From assembly GCA_040880005.1 (NCBI GenBank), contig JBBDJG010000022.1, positions 1 through 20,742 of the forward strand: 20,742 nt of DNA, written 5' to 3'. Each line of letters begins with the position of its first letter. Position 1 is the first letter of the stretch. Origin of the DNA: JBBDJG01 sp040880005. Its GTDB lineage: Bacteria > Actinomycetota > Thermoleophilia > Solirubrobacterales > JBBDJG01. The notes under the pieces were generated by a model. The model saw only the letters and a list, made by a program, of their open reading frames with translations. It did no database searches and was not told where the DNA came from. This document shows positions 7,081 to 14,865 of the stretch, one piece after another. Made by a program: the position numbers and the translations under genes.

Positions 7081-7084
7081 ATGA
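7058..7084 (+). CDS. Possible 8-codon upstream ORF coupled to thrS
   Basis: The ORF reads MRIASPEA and ends with TGA at 7082-7084. This overlaps the thrS start codon at 7081-7083 in the ATGA arrangement typical of termination-reinitiation. thrS itself lacks a Shine-Dalgarno sequence, so coupling to this ORF would explain its translation. The peptide has no threonine codon and therefore is not an obvious attenuator sensor. The short length makes coincidence possible. Confidence 0.3.
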   Translation: MRIASPEA

Positions 7085-8985
7085 AGGTCCGGCTGCCGGA
7101 CAACTCGGAGCGGGAGGTTGCCGACGGCTCGAGCGGGCGCGACCTCGCCGAGGCGATCGGGCCGGGGCTGGCCAAGGCGGCGCTTGCGATCAAGTCCGAC
7201 GGTGAGCTGCGTGACCTGTCGGCGCCGCTGACGGATGGAGCGCAGGTCGAGGTCGTCACAGACCGAAGCCCCGAAGCCCTCGAGTTGATCCGCCACGACG
7301 CCGCCCATGTGATGGCCGAGGCGGTGCTCGACCTGTATCCGGGTACGAAGATCTCAATCGGGCCCCCGATCGACAGCGGCTTCTACTACGACTTCGAGTT
7401 TCCCGACGGCGTCAAGGTCACAGATGAGGATCTCGCGCGCATCGAAAAGCAAATGGGCGAGCACATAGCGGCCGACGAGGCCTTCGAGCGGGCCGATCTA
7501 TCGACCGACGACGCGCTCGAGCGCTTTGAACGCGAGGGACAGGACTACAAGGTCGAGCTGATTCGCGACCTGATCTCGAACGAAGCCGTCGAGACCGTCT
7601 CGCTGTACAGCAATGGAGCGTTCACGGACCTGTGCCGTGGCCCGCACGCGCCATCGACGGGCCGCATCAAGACGTTCAAGCTGCTCTCGCTGGCCGGTGC
7701 CTACTGGCGCGGCGATGAGAGCAACACGATGTTGACGCGCATTTACGGAACGGCGTTTCTGTCGAAGAAAGACCTCGAGCAACACTTGGAACTGCTCGAG
7801 CAGGCACGCGCGCGTGACCACCGAAAGTTGGGTCCGCAGCTCGGGCTGTTCCTGTTTCGTTCCGAATCGCCAGGCATGCCCTTTTGGTTGCCAAACGGAA
7901 TGGTCGTGATCAACGAGATCACCGGGCTCGTGCGCGAACACCTCGAACGCGACGGCTACGAGGAGATCAAGACCCCGCAGCTGCTCGACGAGCAGCTCTG
8001 GCACCGGTCGGGTCACTGGGACAACTACCGCGACAACATGTTCTTCACCGAGTCCGAGCACAAACGTTTTGCGGTCAAGCCGATGAACTGCCCGGGCGCG
8101 TGCCTGGTGTTCGGCTCGCAGCGACATTCCTACCGGGAGCTTCCGCTACGGCTCGCCGAGTTTGGGCTGGTCACGCGGGACGAGCGCGAGGGAGTGCTGC
8201 ACGGCCTGCTCCGGGTGAGGGCGTTCACGCAGGACGACGCGCACATCTACTGCACCGAAGAGCAAATCGTTGACGAGGTTCGCAAGATCGTCGAGTCGAT
8301 CGACGAGCTGTACGCGACCTTCGGCTTCGATCAGGTGCGCGTCGAGCTTTCGACCAAACCGGACAAGGCGATCGGCGCCGACCGGCAATGGGAGCTGGCC
8401 GAGACGGCGTTGAAGCAGGCACTGGCCGACATGGGCCGCGAGCATCAGCTCAATCCCGGCGACGGCGCGTTCTACGGGCCGAAGATCGACTTTCACGTGA
8501 CCGACGCGCTCGGACGCTCGTGGCAGCTCGGCACGTGCCAGCTCGACTTCTTCATGCCCGAGCGCTTCGAGTTGCGTTACACGGACGCCGACGACACGTC
8601 GCGGACGCCGGTGATGATCCACCGGGCGTTGCTGGGGTCGATCGAGCGCTTCGTCGGGATCCTGACCGAGCATCATGCGGGCAACTTCCCGACGTGGCTC
8701 GCGCCGACCCAGGCGATTGTCCTGCCGATAGCCGACCGCCACGTCGATCAGGCGCGCAGCGCGCGGATGGACCTTCGGCGGGCGAGCGTCCGCTGCGGCA
8801 TCGACGAGCGCGCCGAGTCGATCGGCAAGAAGATTCGGGACGCGGAGATCCGGAAGATCCCATACATGTTGGTGGTGGGGGACGCCGAACAGGAGTCGTC
8901 CCAGCTATCGGTCCGCCGGCACGGCGAGGGCGACATCGGCCTAATGGACACGGCCACCGTTGCCGATTTGATCAATGATGCTTGA
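7081..8985 (+). CDS. thrS: Threonyl-tRNA synthetase
   Basis: The 634-residue cytosolic enzyme charges tRNA-Thr with threonine and edits mischarged serine. Length and layout match the family (642 in E. coli). An N-terminal TGS-like domain covers about 1-60. The editing domain follows with its HxxxH (H72, H76) and CxxxH (C185, H189) residues. The class II catalytic core binds zinc through C337 (MNCPG), H388 (DDAHIY) and H514 (IHRALLGS). An anticodon-binding domain begins at about 535. No Shine-Dalgarno site precedes the ATG; a short ORF overlaps it instead. The gene ends 156 nt before infC, and a promoter-like -35 sequence overlaps its stop codon. Confidence 0.97.
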   Translation: MKVRLPDNSEREVADGSSGRDLAEAIGPGLAKAALAIKSDGELRDLSAPLTDGAQVEVVTDRSPEALELIRHDAAHVMAEAVLDLYPGTKISIGPPIDSGFYYDFEFPDGVKVTDEDLARIEKQMGEHIAADEAFERADLSTDDALERFEREGQDYKVELIRDLISNEAVETVSLYSNGAFTDLCRGPHAPSTGRIKTFKLLSLAGAYWRGDESNTMLTRIYGTAFLSKKDLEQHLELLEQARARDHRKLGPQLGLFLFRSESPGMPFWLPNGMVVINEITGLVREHLERDGYEEIKTPQLLDEQLWHRSGHWDNYRDNMFFTESEHKRFAVKPMNCPGACLVFGSQRHSYRELPLRLAEFGLVTRDEREGVLHGLLRVRAFTQDDAHIYCTEEQIVDEVRKIVESIDELYATFGFDQVRVELSTKPDKAIGADRQWELAETALKQALADMGREHQLNPGDGAFYGPKIDFHVTDALGRSWQLGTCQLDFFMPERFELRYTDADDTSRTPVMIHRALLGSIERFVGILTEHHAGNFPTWLAPTQAIVLPIADRHVDQARSARMDLRRASVRCGIDERAESIGKKIRDAEIRKIPYMLVVGDAEQESSQLSVRRHGEGDIGLMDTATVADLINDA

Positions 8986-9142
8986 AAAAGGCACCGCCGG
9001 CCCCGCTATACTCGCCAGCGATGAAGGGCACCCACCCGACGCGGCCGTCGCCGCACCGCTTCCGCTAGAACGTCCCGTGCCCTCAGACCCCGCCGCCCTC
9101 CTCTCCATCCCGATCTTGACCCACGACATAGTGGTCGCCTAG
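8978..9142 (+). CDS. Possible 54-codon ORF bridging thrS and infC
   Basis: This ORF begins at an ATG inside the last codons of thrS (ATG 8975 is also in frame) and ends in TAG at 9140-9142, which overlaps the infC GTG as TAGTG. A shorter form could start at GTG 9077. The product is Ala/Pro-rich with a hydrophobic C terminus (ALLSIPILTHDIVVA) and moderate third-position G/C. infC has no Shine-Dalgarno sequence, so termination-reinitiation from this ORF would explain its translation. It may be chance in GC-rich DNA, and it competes with the frame of the 15-codon ORF. Confidence 0.25.
   Translation: MLEKGTAGPAILASDEGHPPDAAVAAPLPLERPVPSDPAALLSIPILTHDIVVA
8982..9012 (+). promoter_or_regulatory. 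Probable promoter of the infC-rpmI-rplT operon
   Basis: TTGAAA at 8982-8987 overlaps the thrS stop, and TATACT at 9007-9012 is a near-consensus -10. The spacing is 19 bp, slightly long. The start would lie at about 9019-9021, right at the ATG of a 15-codon ORF, suggesting a leaderless mRNA with a roughly 120-nt region before infC. Confidence 0.55.
9021..9068 (+). CDS. Possible leaderless 15-codon leader peptide upstream of infC
   Basis: The ORF MKGTHPTRPSPHRFR begins 8 nt after the TATACT -10 element, the spacing expected when transcription starts at the initiation codon itself. It ends with TAG 73 nt before infC. The peptide is rich in Pro, Arg, His and Thr. If translated it could act as a leader controlling the IF3/ribosomal-protein operon. 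I know no match. Confidence 0.3.
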   Translation: MKGTHPTRPSPHRFR

Positions 9143-9822
9143 TGCCGATCCCGCGCAGGTTCGATCGGCGCCCGCCCGAGCGGGACAGGACCCGGATCAA
9201 CGAGCGCATACGTGCGTCCGAAGTCCGCCTGATCGACGAGAACGGCGAGCAGGTCGGCGTGGTTCCGACCGAGAAGGCAATGGAGATGGCGCGCGAAAGC
9301 GATCTCGACTTGGTCGAGATCGCGGCCGAGGCCAAGCCTCCCGTATGTCGCGTGCTCGACTACTCGAAGTACAAGTACGAGCAGGAGCAGAAGCGCAAGG
9401 CCGCACGCAAGCACCAGCAGCAGGTCACGATCAGGGAGATGAAGCTGCGCCCGAAGATCGCCGAGCACGACTACAACACCAAGAAGGGCCACATCGAGCG
9501 CTTCCTCAAGGACCGCAGCAAGGTCAAGGTAACGATCATGTTCCGGGGGCGCGAGCAGGCACATCCCGAGCGCGGACAGGCCCTGCTGATGAAGCTCGCC
9601 GAGGAGCTGGAGGAATACGGCGTGGTGGAGCAGGAGCCCCAGCGCGAGGGACGCAACATGCACATGGTGATGGCTCCGCTCAAAGCAAACGCTCCGAGTC
9701 CCAACAGCCGGAAACCGACGAGCGACGAGCCGCCACCGGATGCGGCGAAGGCGGAAGAAGCCGCCGCTGCGACGGAGGCTGGCGAGGAGATCGCCCCGGC
9801 CTCCGACGAGCCCGCTGTCTGA
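9142..9822 (+). CDS. infC: Translation initiation factor IF-3
   Basis: The 226-residue factor binds the 30S subunit, prevents premature 50S joining and checks start-codon choice. The N domain begins with TRINERIRASEVRLIDENGEQ and carries VVPTEKAMEMARESDLDLVEI. A Lys-rich linker follows (YSKYKYEQEQKRKAARKHQ), then the C domain with VTIREMKLRPKIAEHDYNTK and KVKVTIMFRGRE. The fold ends near residue 180. A 45-residue Pro/Ala/Glu-rich tail that looks disordered follows, which E. coli IF3 lacks. The start is GTG, overlapping the TAG of an upstream ORF, with no Shine-Dalgarno site. A small hairpin (CCAC-GACATA-GTGG, 9121-9134) lies just before the start. It leads the infC-rpmI-rplT operon. Confidence 0.96.
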   Translation: MPIPRRFDRRPPERDRTRINERIRASEVRLIDENGEQVGVVPTEKAMEMARESDLDLVEIAAEAKPPVCRVLDYSKYKYEQEQKRKAARKHQQQVTIREMKLRPKIAEHDYNTKKGHIERFLKDRSKVKVTIMFRGREQAHPERGQALLMKLAEELEEYGVVEQEPQREGRNMHMVMAPLKANAPSPNSRKPTSDEPPPDAAKAEEAAAATEAGEEIAPASDEPAV

Positions 9823-9854
9823 GCGCAGGGCGACCTGCTTAAATTCTCAGTCCG

Positions 9855-10064
9855 ATGCCGAAGATGAAGACCCATTCGGGCGCCAAGAAGCGCTTTCGCA
9901 AGACCGCAAGCGGCAAGCTGCGCGGCCGCCACGCCTTCACAAGCCACATCCTCGGCAAGAAGCCGGCCCATCGCAGGCGCCGTCTCGGCCGGCCGGTCGA
10001 GGTTGCGCCCGGCGATCAGCGTCAGGTCAAGAACCTGCTGGCGGGAAGCGGGAGGAAGAAATGA
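9855..10064 (+). CDS. rpmI: 50S ribosomal protein L35 (bL35)
   Basis: The 69-residue basic protein has the L35 signature from the start: PKMKTHSGAKKRFRKTASGK, followed by RGRHAFTSHILGKK and an Arg-rich HRRRRLGRP segment. It is a late-assembling component of the large subunit. It begins 32 nt after infC without a clear ribosome binding site. Its TGA overlaps the rplT ATG (ATGA at 10061-10064), so the two are translationally coupled. Confidence 0.96.
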   Translation: MPKMKTHSGAKKRFRKTASGKLRGRHAFTSHILGKKPAHRRRRLGRPVEVAPGDQRQVKNLLAGSGRKK

Positions 10065-10435
10065 CGCGGGTCAAGCGAACAGTGCACGCCCGCAAGAAAC
10101 GCCGCTCGGTGCTCGAGCGGGCGAAGGGATACCGCGGCGAGAAACGCACCAGCTACAAGCGCGCGAAGGAGCAGCTGCTCAAGTCGGAGTCCTACGCGTA
10201 TCGCGACCGTCGCAACCGCAAGCGTGATTTCCGCCGCCTTTGGATCGTGCGCATCAACGCCGCCGCGCGGCGTGAGGGCATGTCCTACAGCCAGTTCATG
10301 GCCGGTCTGCGCGAGGCCGGAATCGAGCTGAATCGCAAGATGCTCGCCGATGTCGCCGTTCGTGACCCGGAGACCTTCCGGCGATTTGCCGAGCGAGCCA
10401 AGCAAGCCCGGGAGGTGGCGGCCACCGGATCCTGA
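10061..10435 (+). CDS. rplT: 50S ribosomal protein L20 (bL20)
   Basis: The 124-residue protein begins MTRVKRTVHARKKRR and continues with the L20 hallmarks AKGYRGEKRTSYKRAKEQLLKS, YRDRRNRKRDFRRLWIVRIN and GMSYSQFMAGL. The basic N-terminal helix threads through 23S rRNA and the C-terminal domain (about 60-117) sits at the surface. L20 is a known repressor of its own operon in several bacteria. The start has a good Shine-Dalgarno sequence, GGAGG at 10051-10055, and overlaps the rpmI stop. The open frame extends upstream to 9740, but that part only shadows infC and rpmI. A strong terminator follows 29 nt after the stop. Confidence 0.97.
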   Translation: MTRVKRTVHARKKRRSVLERAKGYRGEKRTSYKRAKEQLLKSESYAYRDRRNRKRDFRRLWIVRINAAARREGMSYSQFMAGLREAGIELNRKMLADVAVRDPETFRRFAERAKQAREVAATGS

Positions 10436-10464
10436 GCAGTAAGGATTACGGAGGCGAATCTCAC

Positions 10465-10494
10465 GGGCGGGCCGGACGGCACCGCCCTTTTTTT
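10465..10494 (+). terminator. Intrinsic terminator after rplT
   Basis: GGGCGG (10465-10470) pairs with CCGCCC (10482-10487). An inner GCC/GGC stem is capped by a GGAC tetraloop, with one unpaired A at 10481. Seven T residues follow at 10488-10494. This is a textbook rho-independent terminator, and it ends only 6 nt before the next gene's ATG. Confidence 0.9.
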
Positions 10495-10500
10495 ATTCCG

Positions 10501-11292
10501 ATGATCACCAGCAAGGACAATCCGAAGATCAAACAACTTCGTTCCGTCGCGGCGCGCAAACGTCGCGACCGCAGTGGGCTGTTCGCAGGGGAGGGCGAGG
10601 ATCTGCTCGCCGAGGCGCTGCGCCGAGGCATGCAGCCGCAGGCCGTCTTCTACGACGAGCGCGAGCAGAAGGCGCTCGCTGCGCTGCTCGACGGCATAGA
10701 CAAGCACGTCGAGCTTCACGCGGTGGACACTCTAGTGCTGGCGAGTGCCAGTGCACTGGGCTCGGGATCGCGCGTCATCTGCCTGTGGGACCAGCGCTGG
10801 TCGGAGCTGGGTGCGCTCTCGAGCCGCCAGGCCGGTGTGTACCTGCACGAAGTCTCCGACCCGGGAAATGTCGGCACCGTGATTCGTGCGGCGATGGCAT
10901 TCGACGCCGCCGTGGCGCTCGGACCGCTAACGGCCGATCCGTTCGGCCCCAAGGCGGTAAGGGCGAGCATGGGTGCTGTGTTCGGGGTTCCGATCGTGCG
11001 CTGCGAGTTCGAGCAGGCGGCGGCCGTGGCCGGTTTGCGCAAGGTCGCGCTGGTCCCGCGCGGTGGCCGCCCCCTGCGCGAGGCCTCGGCGGGCGCGGTC
11101 CTGTTCGTGCTTGGGTCCGAGCGCGAGGGGCTGCCGGACAGGATCGCCTCGAGTTGCGACGAAATCGCCCACGTACCCATGATTTCCGCAGGGGCCGATT
11201 CGCTCAACGTGGCGATGACGGCCACGCTATGCCTGTACGAAAACCTCGCACATAGACTCCCGACACCTCCGACACCATCACCGACGACATGA
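10501..11292 (+). CDS. SpoU (TrmH)-family RNA 2'-O-methyltransferase
   Basis: The 263-residue enzyme has a short N-terminal RNA-binding domain (NPKIKQLRSV, then GLFAGEGEDLL) and a SPOUT catalytic domain. Motif 1 is VSDPGNVGTVIRA at about 118-130, with N123 and the following Arg. Motif 2 is LGSEREGLP at 204-212, and motif 3 is SLNVAMTA at 234-241; 2 and 3 form the trefoil-knot SAM site. It probably 2'-O-methylates a ribose in 23S rRNA. Position between rplT and pheS matches mycobacterial tsnR, but the target base cannot be read from sequence. The start gives the usual MITSKDNPKIK opening. There is no ribosome binding site; the T tract of the upstream terminator occupies that place. The stop overlaps the pheS ATG (ATGA). 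Confidence 0.9.
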   Translation: MITSKDNPKIKQLRSVAARKRRDRSGLFAGEGEDLLAEALRRGMQPQAVFYDEREQKALAALLDGIDKHVELHAVDTLVLASASALGSGSRVICLWDQRWSELGALSSRQAGVYLHEVSDPGNVGTVIRAAMAFDAAVALGPLTADPFGPKAVRASMGAVFGVPIVRCEFEQAAAVAGLRKVALVPRGGRPLREASAGAVLFVLGSEREGLPDRIASSCDEIAHVPMISAGADSLNVAMTATLCLYENLAHRLPTPPTPSPTT

Positions 11293-12371
11293 ACGAGATC
11301 GAAGGCGACAGCCCCGAGCAGATCCTCGAGCAGCTAAGCGCCGTCGCGGAGCAGGCCGAGCGCGCGGTTCTCGAGGCCTCCAGCGCCGAGGACGTCGAAG
11401 AGCTGCGGGTGCGCTACCTGGGCCGCAAGGCCGTGCTGACGCAGGTGCTGCGCTCGGTCGCGAAGCTTCCCGTCGAGCAGAGAGCGGAGATCGGCAAACG
11501 TGGCAACGAGGCGCGCCACGCGCTCGAGGCGTTGATCGCAGAGCGCGCCGCGACGCTCGAGGGCGACGAGCTGGATCACCGGCTTGCCGGCGAGCGCGTC
11601 GATGTGACCCTGCCGGGGGATCCGCCGATATCCGTCGGCCATCTGCACCTGATCACGTCAACACGACGGGAGATCGAGGACGTGTTCATCGGACTCGGCT
11701 ACAAGGTGCTCGAGGGGCCGGAAGTCGAGACGGACTACTACAACTTCACCGCGCTCAACCACCCGCCGGGACATCCGGCGCGGATGCTCCAGGACACCTT
11801 CTACTTCTCCGACGAAGTCTTGCTGCGCACCCACACGTCGCCGATGCAGGTGCGCGTGATGGAGTCCCAACCACCGCCGGTCTACGGGATCTTTCCCGGG
11901 CGGGTGTACCGTCGCGACTCCGACGCCACTCACACTCCGATGTTCAACCAGATCGAGGGCCTCGCCGTGGACGAGGGGCTGACGCTGGCCGACCTTCAGG
12001 GCACGTTGCTCGAGTTCGCTCGTGCGATCTTCGGAGCCGTACGTGAAGTGAGGTTGAGGCCGCACTTCTTCCCGTTCACCGAGCCGAGCGTGGAGGTGGA
12101 CGTGTCCTGCTTTGCGTGCGACGCGAGCGGCCGGCTCGCCGACGGCTTATGCGATCCCCTCTGCAAGGGAAGCGGGTGGATCGAGATCGCCGGCGCCGGC
12201 ATGGTCGATCCGAACGTGTTCGAGTTCGTGCGCGAGCAGGGCTATGACCCGGAGCTGGTCCAGGGATTTGCGTTCGGCCTCGGCATCGATCGCATCGCGA
12301 TGCTCAAGCACGCCGTGCCCGACCTTCGCCTGCTGTTCGAGAACGATCTGCGCTTTCTGGAGCAGTTTTAG
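11289..12371 (+). CDS. pheS: Phenylalanyl-tRNA synthetase alpha subunit
   Basis: The 360-residue catalytic subunit works as an alpha2-beta2 tetramer with PheT to attach phenylalanine to tRNA-Phe. An N-terminal coiled coil (about 1-90, with VRYLGRKAVLTQVLRSV) contacts the tRNA. The class II core follows, with motifs HPARMLQDTFYF, LLRTHTSPMQVRVM, a motif-2 arginine in GRVYRRDSDATHTPMFNQIEGL, and motif 3 GLGIDRIAML at about 330-339. ATG overlaps the methyltransferase stop, and no Shine-Dalgarno site is visible. It ends 43 nt before pheT. Confidence 0.97.
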   Translation: MNEIEGDSPEQILEQLSAVAEQAERAVLEASSAEDVEELRVRYLGRKAVLTQVLRSVAKLPVEQRAEIGKRGNEARHALEALIAERAATLEGDELDHRLAGERVDVTLPGDPPISVGHLHLITSTRREIEDVFIGLGYKVLEGPEVETDYYNFTALNHPPGHPARMLQDTFYFSDEVLLRTHTSPMQVRVMESQPPPVYGIFPGRVYRRDSDATHTPMFNQIEGLAVDEGLTLADLQGTLLEFARAIFGAVREVRLRPHFFPFTEPSVEVDVSCFACDASGRLADGLCDPLCKGSGWIEIAGAGMVDPNVFEFVREQGYDPELVQGFAFGLGIDRIAMLKHAVPDLRLLFENDLRFLEQF

Positions 12372-12414
12372 TGGCCCCCCCGCAAACATTTCACACGAAA
12401 CGGGAGAACCACTG

Positions 12415-14865
12415 ATGAAGGTTCCCGTGAGTTGGCTCAGCGAGTACTGCGACCCCGGTCTGTCAAGCGCGCAGCTCCGGGACGTGCTCGCGATGAGTGG
12501 GACCGAGGTCGAGCGCGTCTCGCGCTTTGGCATCCCCGCCGAGAACGGCAACTCGGGCATGTTCAAGGTCGGGAGAGTGTTGAGCGTCGAGAAGCACCCC
12601 GACGCAGATCGTCTCAGCGTCTGCCGCGTGTGGCTTTCCGAGTCGGATGAGCGCACGATCGTCTGCGGCGCGCCGAACGTCGCGGTCGAACAGACGGTGA
12701 TGGTCGCGCTGCCGGGCGCGGTGCTGCCGGACGGGACCAAGCTTGGTCGGGCGACCCTGCGCGGGGTGGCCTCCGACGGAATGATCCTCTCCGAGACGGA
12801 GATCGCGTTGGGCGATGACGCCGGCGGGATCATCGAGCTGCCCGGTGCGCTCGAGCCCGGTTCGGAGGCGGCGAGTCATGTTCCCTTGGGGGACGACGTG
12901 CTCGAATTCGAGATCACGCCCAATCGCCCGGACTGCCTCGCCGTCTACGGCGTTGCGCGTGAGCTGCACGCGGCGACCGGGTCTCCTCTCGCTGCGGAGC
13001 CCGGCGACGCCGACGCAGTGGCCGCCGGAAAGGGCAAGGCGGACGATCTCCTGACCGTGACCGTCGCCGATCATTCGCTGTGCCCGCGCTTCTCCACGCG
13101 GGTTTTCACTGACGTCGAGGTCGGTCCTTCGCCGCTGTGGCTGCGCCAGAGGCTGCTGGCCGCCGGGCAGCGTCCGATATCGAACGTGGTCGACATCACC
13201 AACTACGTGATGTTGCTGATCGGGCAGCCGATGCACGCCTTCGACCTGGACCGCGTTGCCGAGGCCACCCTGCACGTGCGTGCTGCCAAGGAAGGCGAGC
13301 GACTCGTGACGCTCGACGGCGAGACGCGCCTCTTCGACTCCGACGCCGTGCTGGTGTGCGACGGCGACGGACCGGCCGGCATTGGCGGGATCATGGGCGG
13401 CGCGACGAGTGAGGTGTCCGAGCGGACCGTGCGCGTTGCGATGGAGGCCGCAACCTGGAACGGCACCAACATCTTGCAGACGTCGAAGAAACTTGCGTTG
13501 CGCAGCGAGGCGAGCAATCGATTCGAAAAGCAGCTTCATCCCGAGCTGGCGTTGCAAGCCCAGCGCGTTGCCGCACGTTTGATGGTGGAGGTTTGCGGCG
13601 CGAAGATGGTGCCTGGCACGATCGACGTCGCTGGTGAGATTGCGCCGGTGCCGCGCATCACCCTGCGCAGCCAGCGCGTCGATGGACTGCTCGGGGAGCG
13701 CATTGAGCCAGAGCAGTCGCGCGAGATTCTCGAGCGACTCGGGTTCTCGGTCGAGTCGACCGGGGCGGACCTGGTTGTGGTGGTGCCGTATTTCCGCGCC
13801 GTCGATGTGACTCGCGAGGCCGATCTGATCGAGGAGGTCGCTCGCATCCACGGCCTCGACAAGCTGCCGGCCACTCTGCCATCGCGACGCTACGCGATCG
13901 GCGGCCTCTCGAGCCAACAGAGACTGCGCCGCGGTGCCGAGGATCTGCTGCGCGGACAGGGATTGTGCGAGGTCGTCAGCTTCAGCTTCATCGCGCCCGA
14001 CGCGGTGGACGGGCTCCGCCTCGCTCGCGACGACCAGCGTCGCCGGGTATTGCACCTCGCCAATCCGCTCAGCGAGGATCAGTCGGCGATGCGCACGACG
14101 CTGCTCCCGGGCCTGCTCGAGGTGGCGCGTCGCAATCTCGCACGCGACATCACCTCGCTGAGACTGTTCGAGTCGGGGCGTGTCTTTCTGTCGAACGGCC
14201 CCGACAAGCTTCCCGACGAGCGGGTCGCGCTCGGCGCGCTGCTCGCCGGCGACTACCTGCCGCGTACCTGGCGTTCTCCTGCGCGCCAGCCGGATCTCTA
14301 CTCGGCCAAGGCATTGCTGGGGGCGCTGCTGGAGCAGCTTGGAGTCGAGTGGATGTTGGCGGACGGCGGACCGGCTTTCCTTCACCCGGGACGAGCGGCC
14401 CAGATCCTGGCCGCTGGACACGAGTGCGGGTACGTCGGCGAGCTGCACCCCCTGGTTGGCCGCGCGTTCGGGCTCGCGGAGCTGGAGCGGCCGCCGGCCG
14501 TGTTCGAGCTTGACCTGACCGAGATTCTCGAGACCGCGGTCGAGGCCACGCGCTATAAAGATCTGATCACGCTGCCGGCCGTTTATCAGGACATCGCCGT
14601 AGTCGTCGAGGAGGCCGTCGAGGCGCAGACGGTGATCGAGTGCGTGCGCTCGGGCGGCGGACCGGAGCTGCGCTCGGTGGAGGTGTTCGATCTCTACCGG
14701 GGCGAACAGCTCGAGCCCGGCAAGAAGTCGGTCGCGTTGCGGCTCGAGTTTCGCTCGGCCGAACGCACGTTGACGGATGAAGACGCGGCCGCCCTGCGCG
14801 AACGGATAAAGAAAGAGCTTGCCGATGAGCTGGGAGCGGCACTACGTGAAGGGCCGCGTGGGTAG
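12415..14865 (+). CDS. pheT: Phenylalanyl-tRNA synthetase beta subunit
   Basis: The 816-residue subunit begins MKVPVSWLSEYCD. Its domains follow the bacterial order. An EMAP-type tRNA-binding OB fold covers about 49-155 (KVGRVLSVEKHPDADRLSV). The B3/B4 editing domain, which hydrolyses Tyr-tRNA-Phe, covers about 210-390. B5 lies at about 413-480 and the catalytic-like core at about 500-700. The C-terminal ferredoxin-fold anticodon-binding domain runs from about 713 (LPAVYQDIAVVV to the end). The start has a good ribosome site (GGGAG at 12402-12406, 7 nt spacing). An open frame continues upstream to 12112 but only shadows pheS. The 3' end overlaps the argC start. Confidence 0.97.
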   Translation: MKVPVSWLSEYCDPGLSSAQLRDVLAMSGTEVERVSRFGIPAENGNSGMFKVGRVLSVEKHPDADRLSVCRVWLSESDERTIVCGAPNVAVEQTVMVALPGAVLPDGTKLGRATLRGVASDGMILSETEIALGDDAGGIIELPGALEPGSEAASHVPLGDDVLEFEITPNRPDCLAVYGVARELHAATGSPLAAEPGDADAVAAGKGKADDLLTVTVADHSLCPRFSTRVFTDVEVGPSPLWLRQRLLAAGQRPISNVVDITNYVMLLIGQPMHAFDLDRVAEATLHVRAAKEGERLVTLDGETRLFDSDAVLVCDGDGPAGIGGIMGGATSEVSERTVRVAMEAATWNGTNILQTSKKLALRSEASNRFEKQLHPELALQAQRVAARLMVEVCGAKMVPGTIDVAGEIAPVPRITLRSQRVDGLLGERIEPEQSREILERLGFSVESTGADLVVVVPYFRAVDVTREADLIEEVARIHGLDKLPATLPSRRYAIGGLSSQQRLRRGAEDLLRGQGLCEVVSFSFIAPDAVDGLRLARDDQRRRVLHLANPLSEDQSAMRTTLLPGLLEVARRNLARDITSLRLFESGRVFLSNGPDKLPDERVALGALLAGDYLPRTWRSPARQPDLYSAKALLGALLEQLGVEWMLADGGPAFLHPGRAAQILAAGHECGYVGELHPLVGRAFGLAELERPPAVFELDLTEILETAVEATRYKDLITLPAVYQDIAVVVEEAVEAQTVIECVRSGGGPELRSVEVFDLYRGEQLEPGKKSVALRLEFRSAERTLTDEDAAALRERIKKELADELGAALREGPRG

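Noticed and set aside
6822..7205. 127-residue plus-strand frame in the rpf-thrS gap
   Set aside because: TTG start without ribosome site, and it overlaps the thrS start out of frame; the antisense frame at the same place is equally ambiguous.
12463..14448. 661-residue minus-strand frame antisense to pheT
   Set aside because: Shadow of pheT produced by high third-position G/C.
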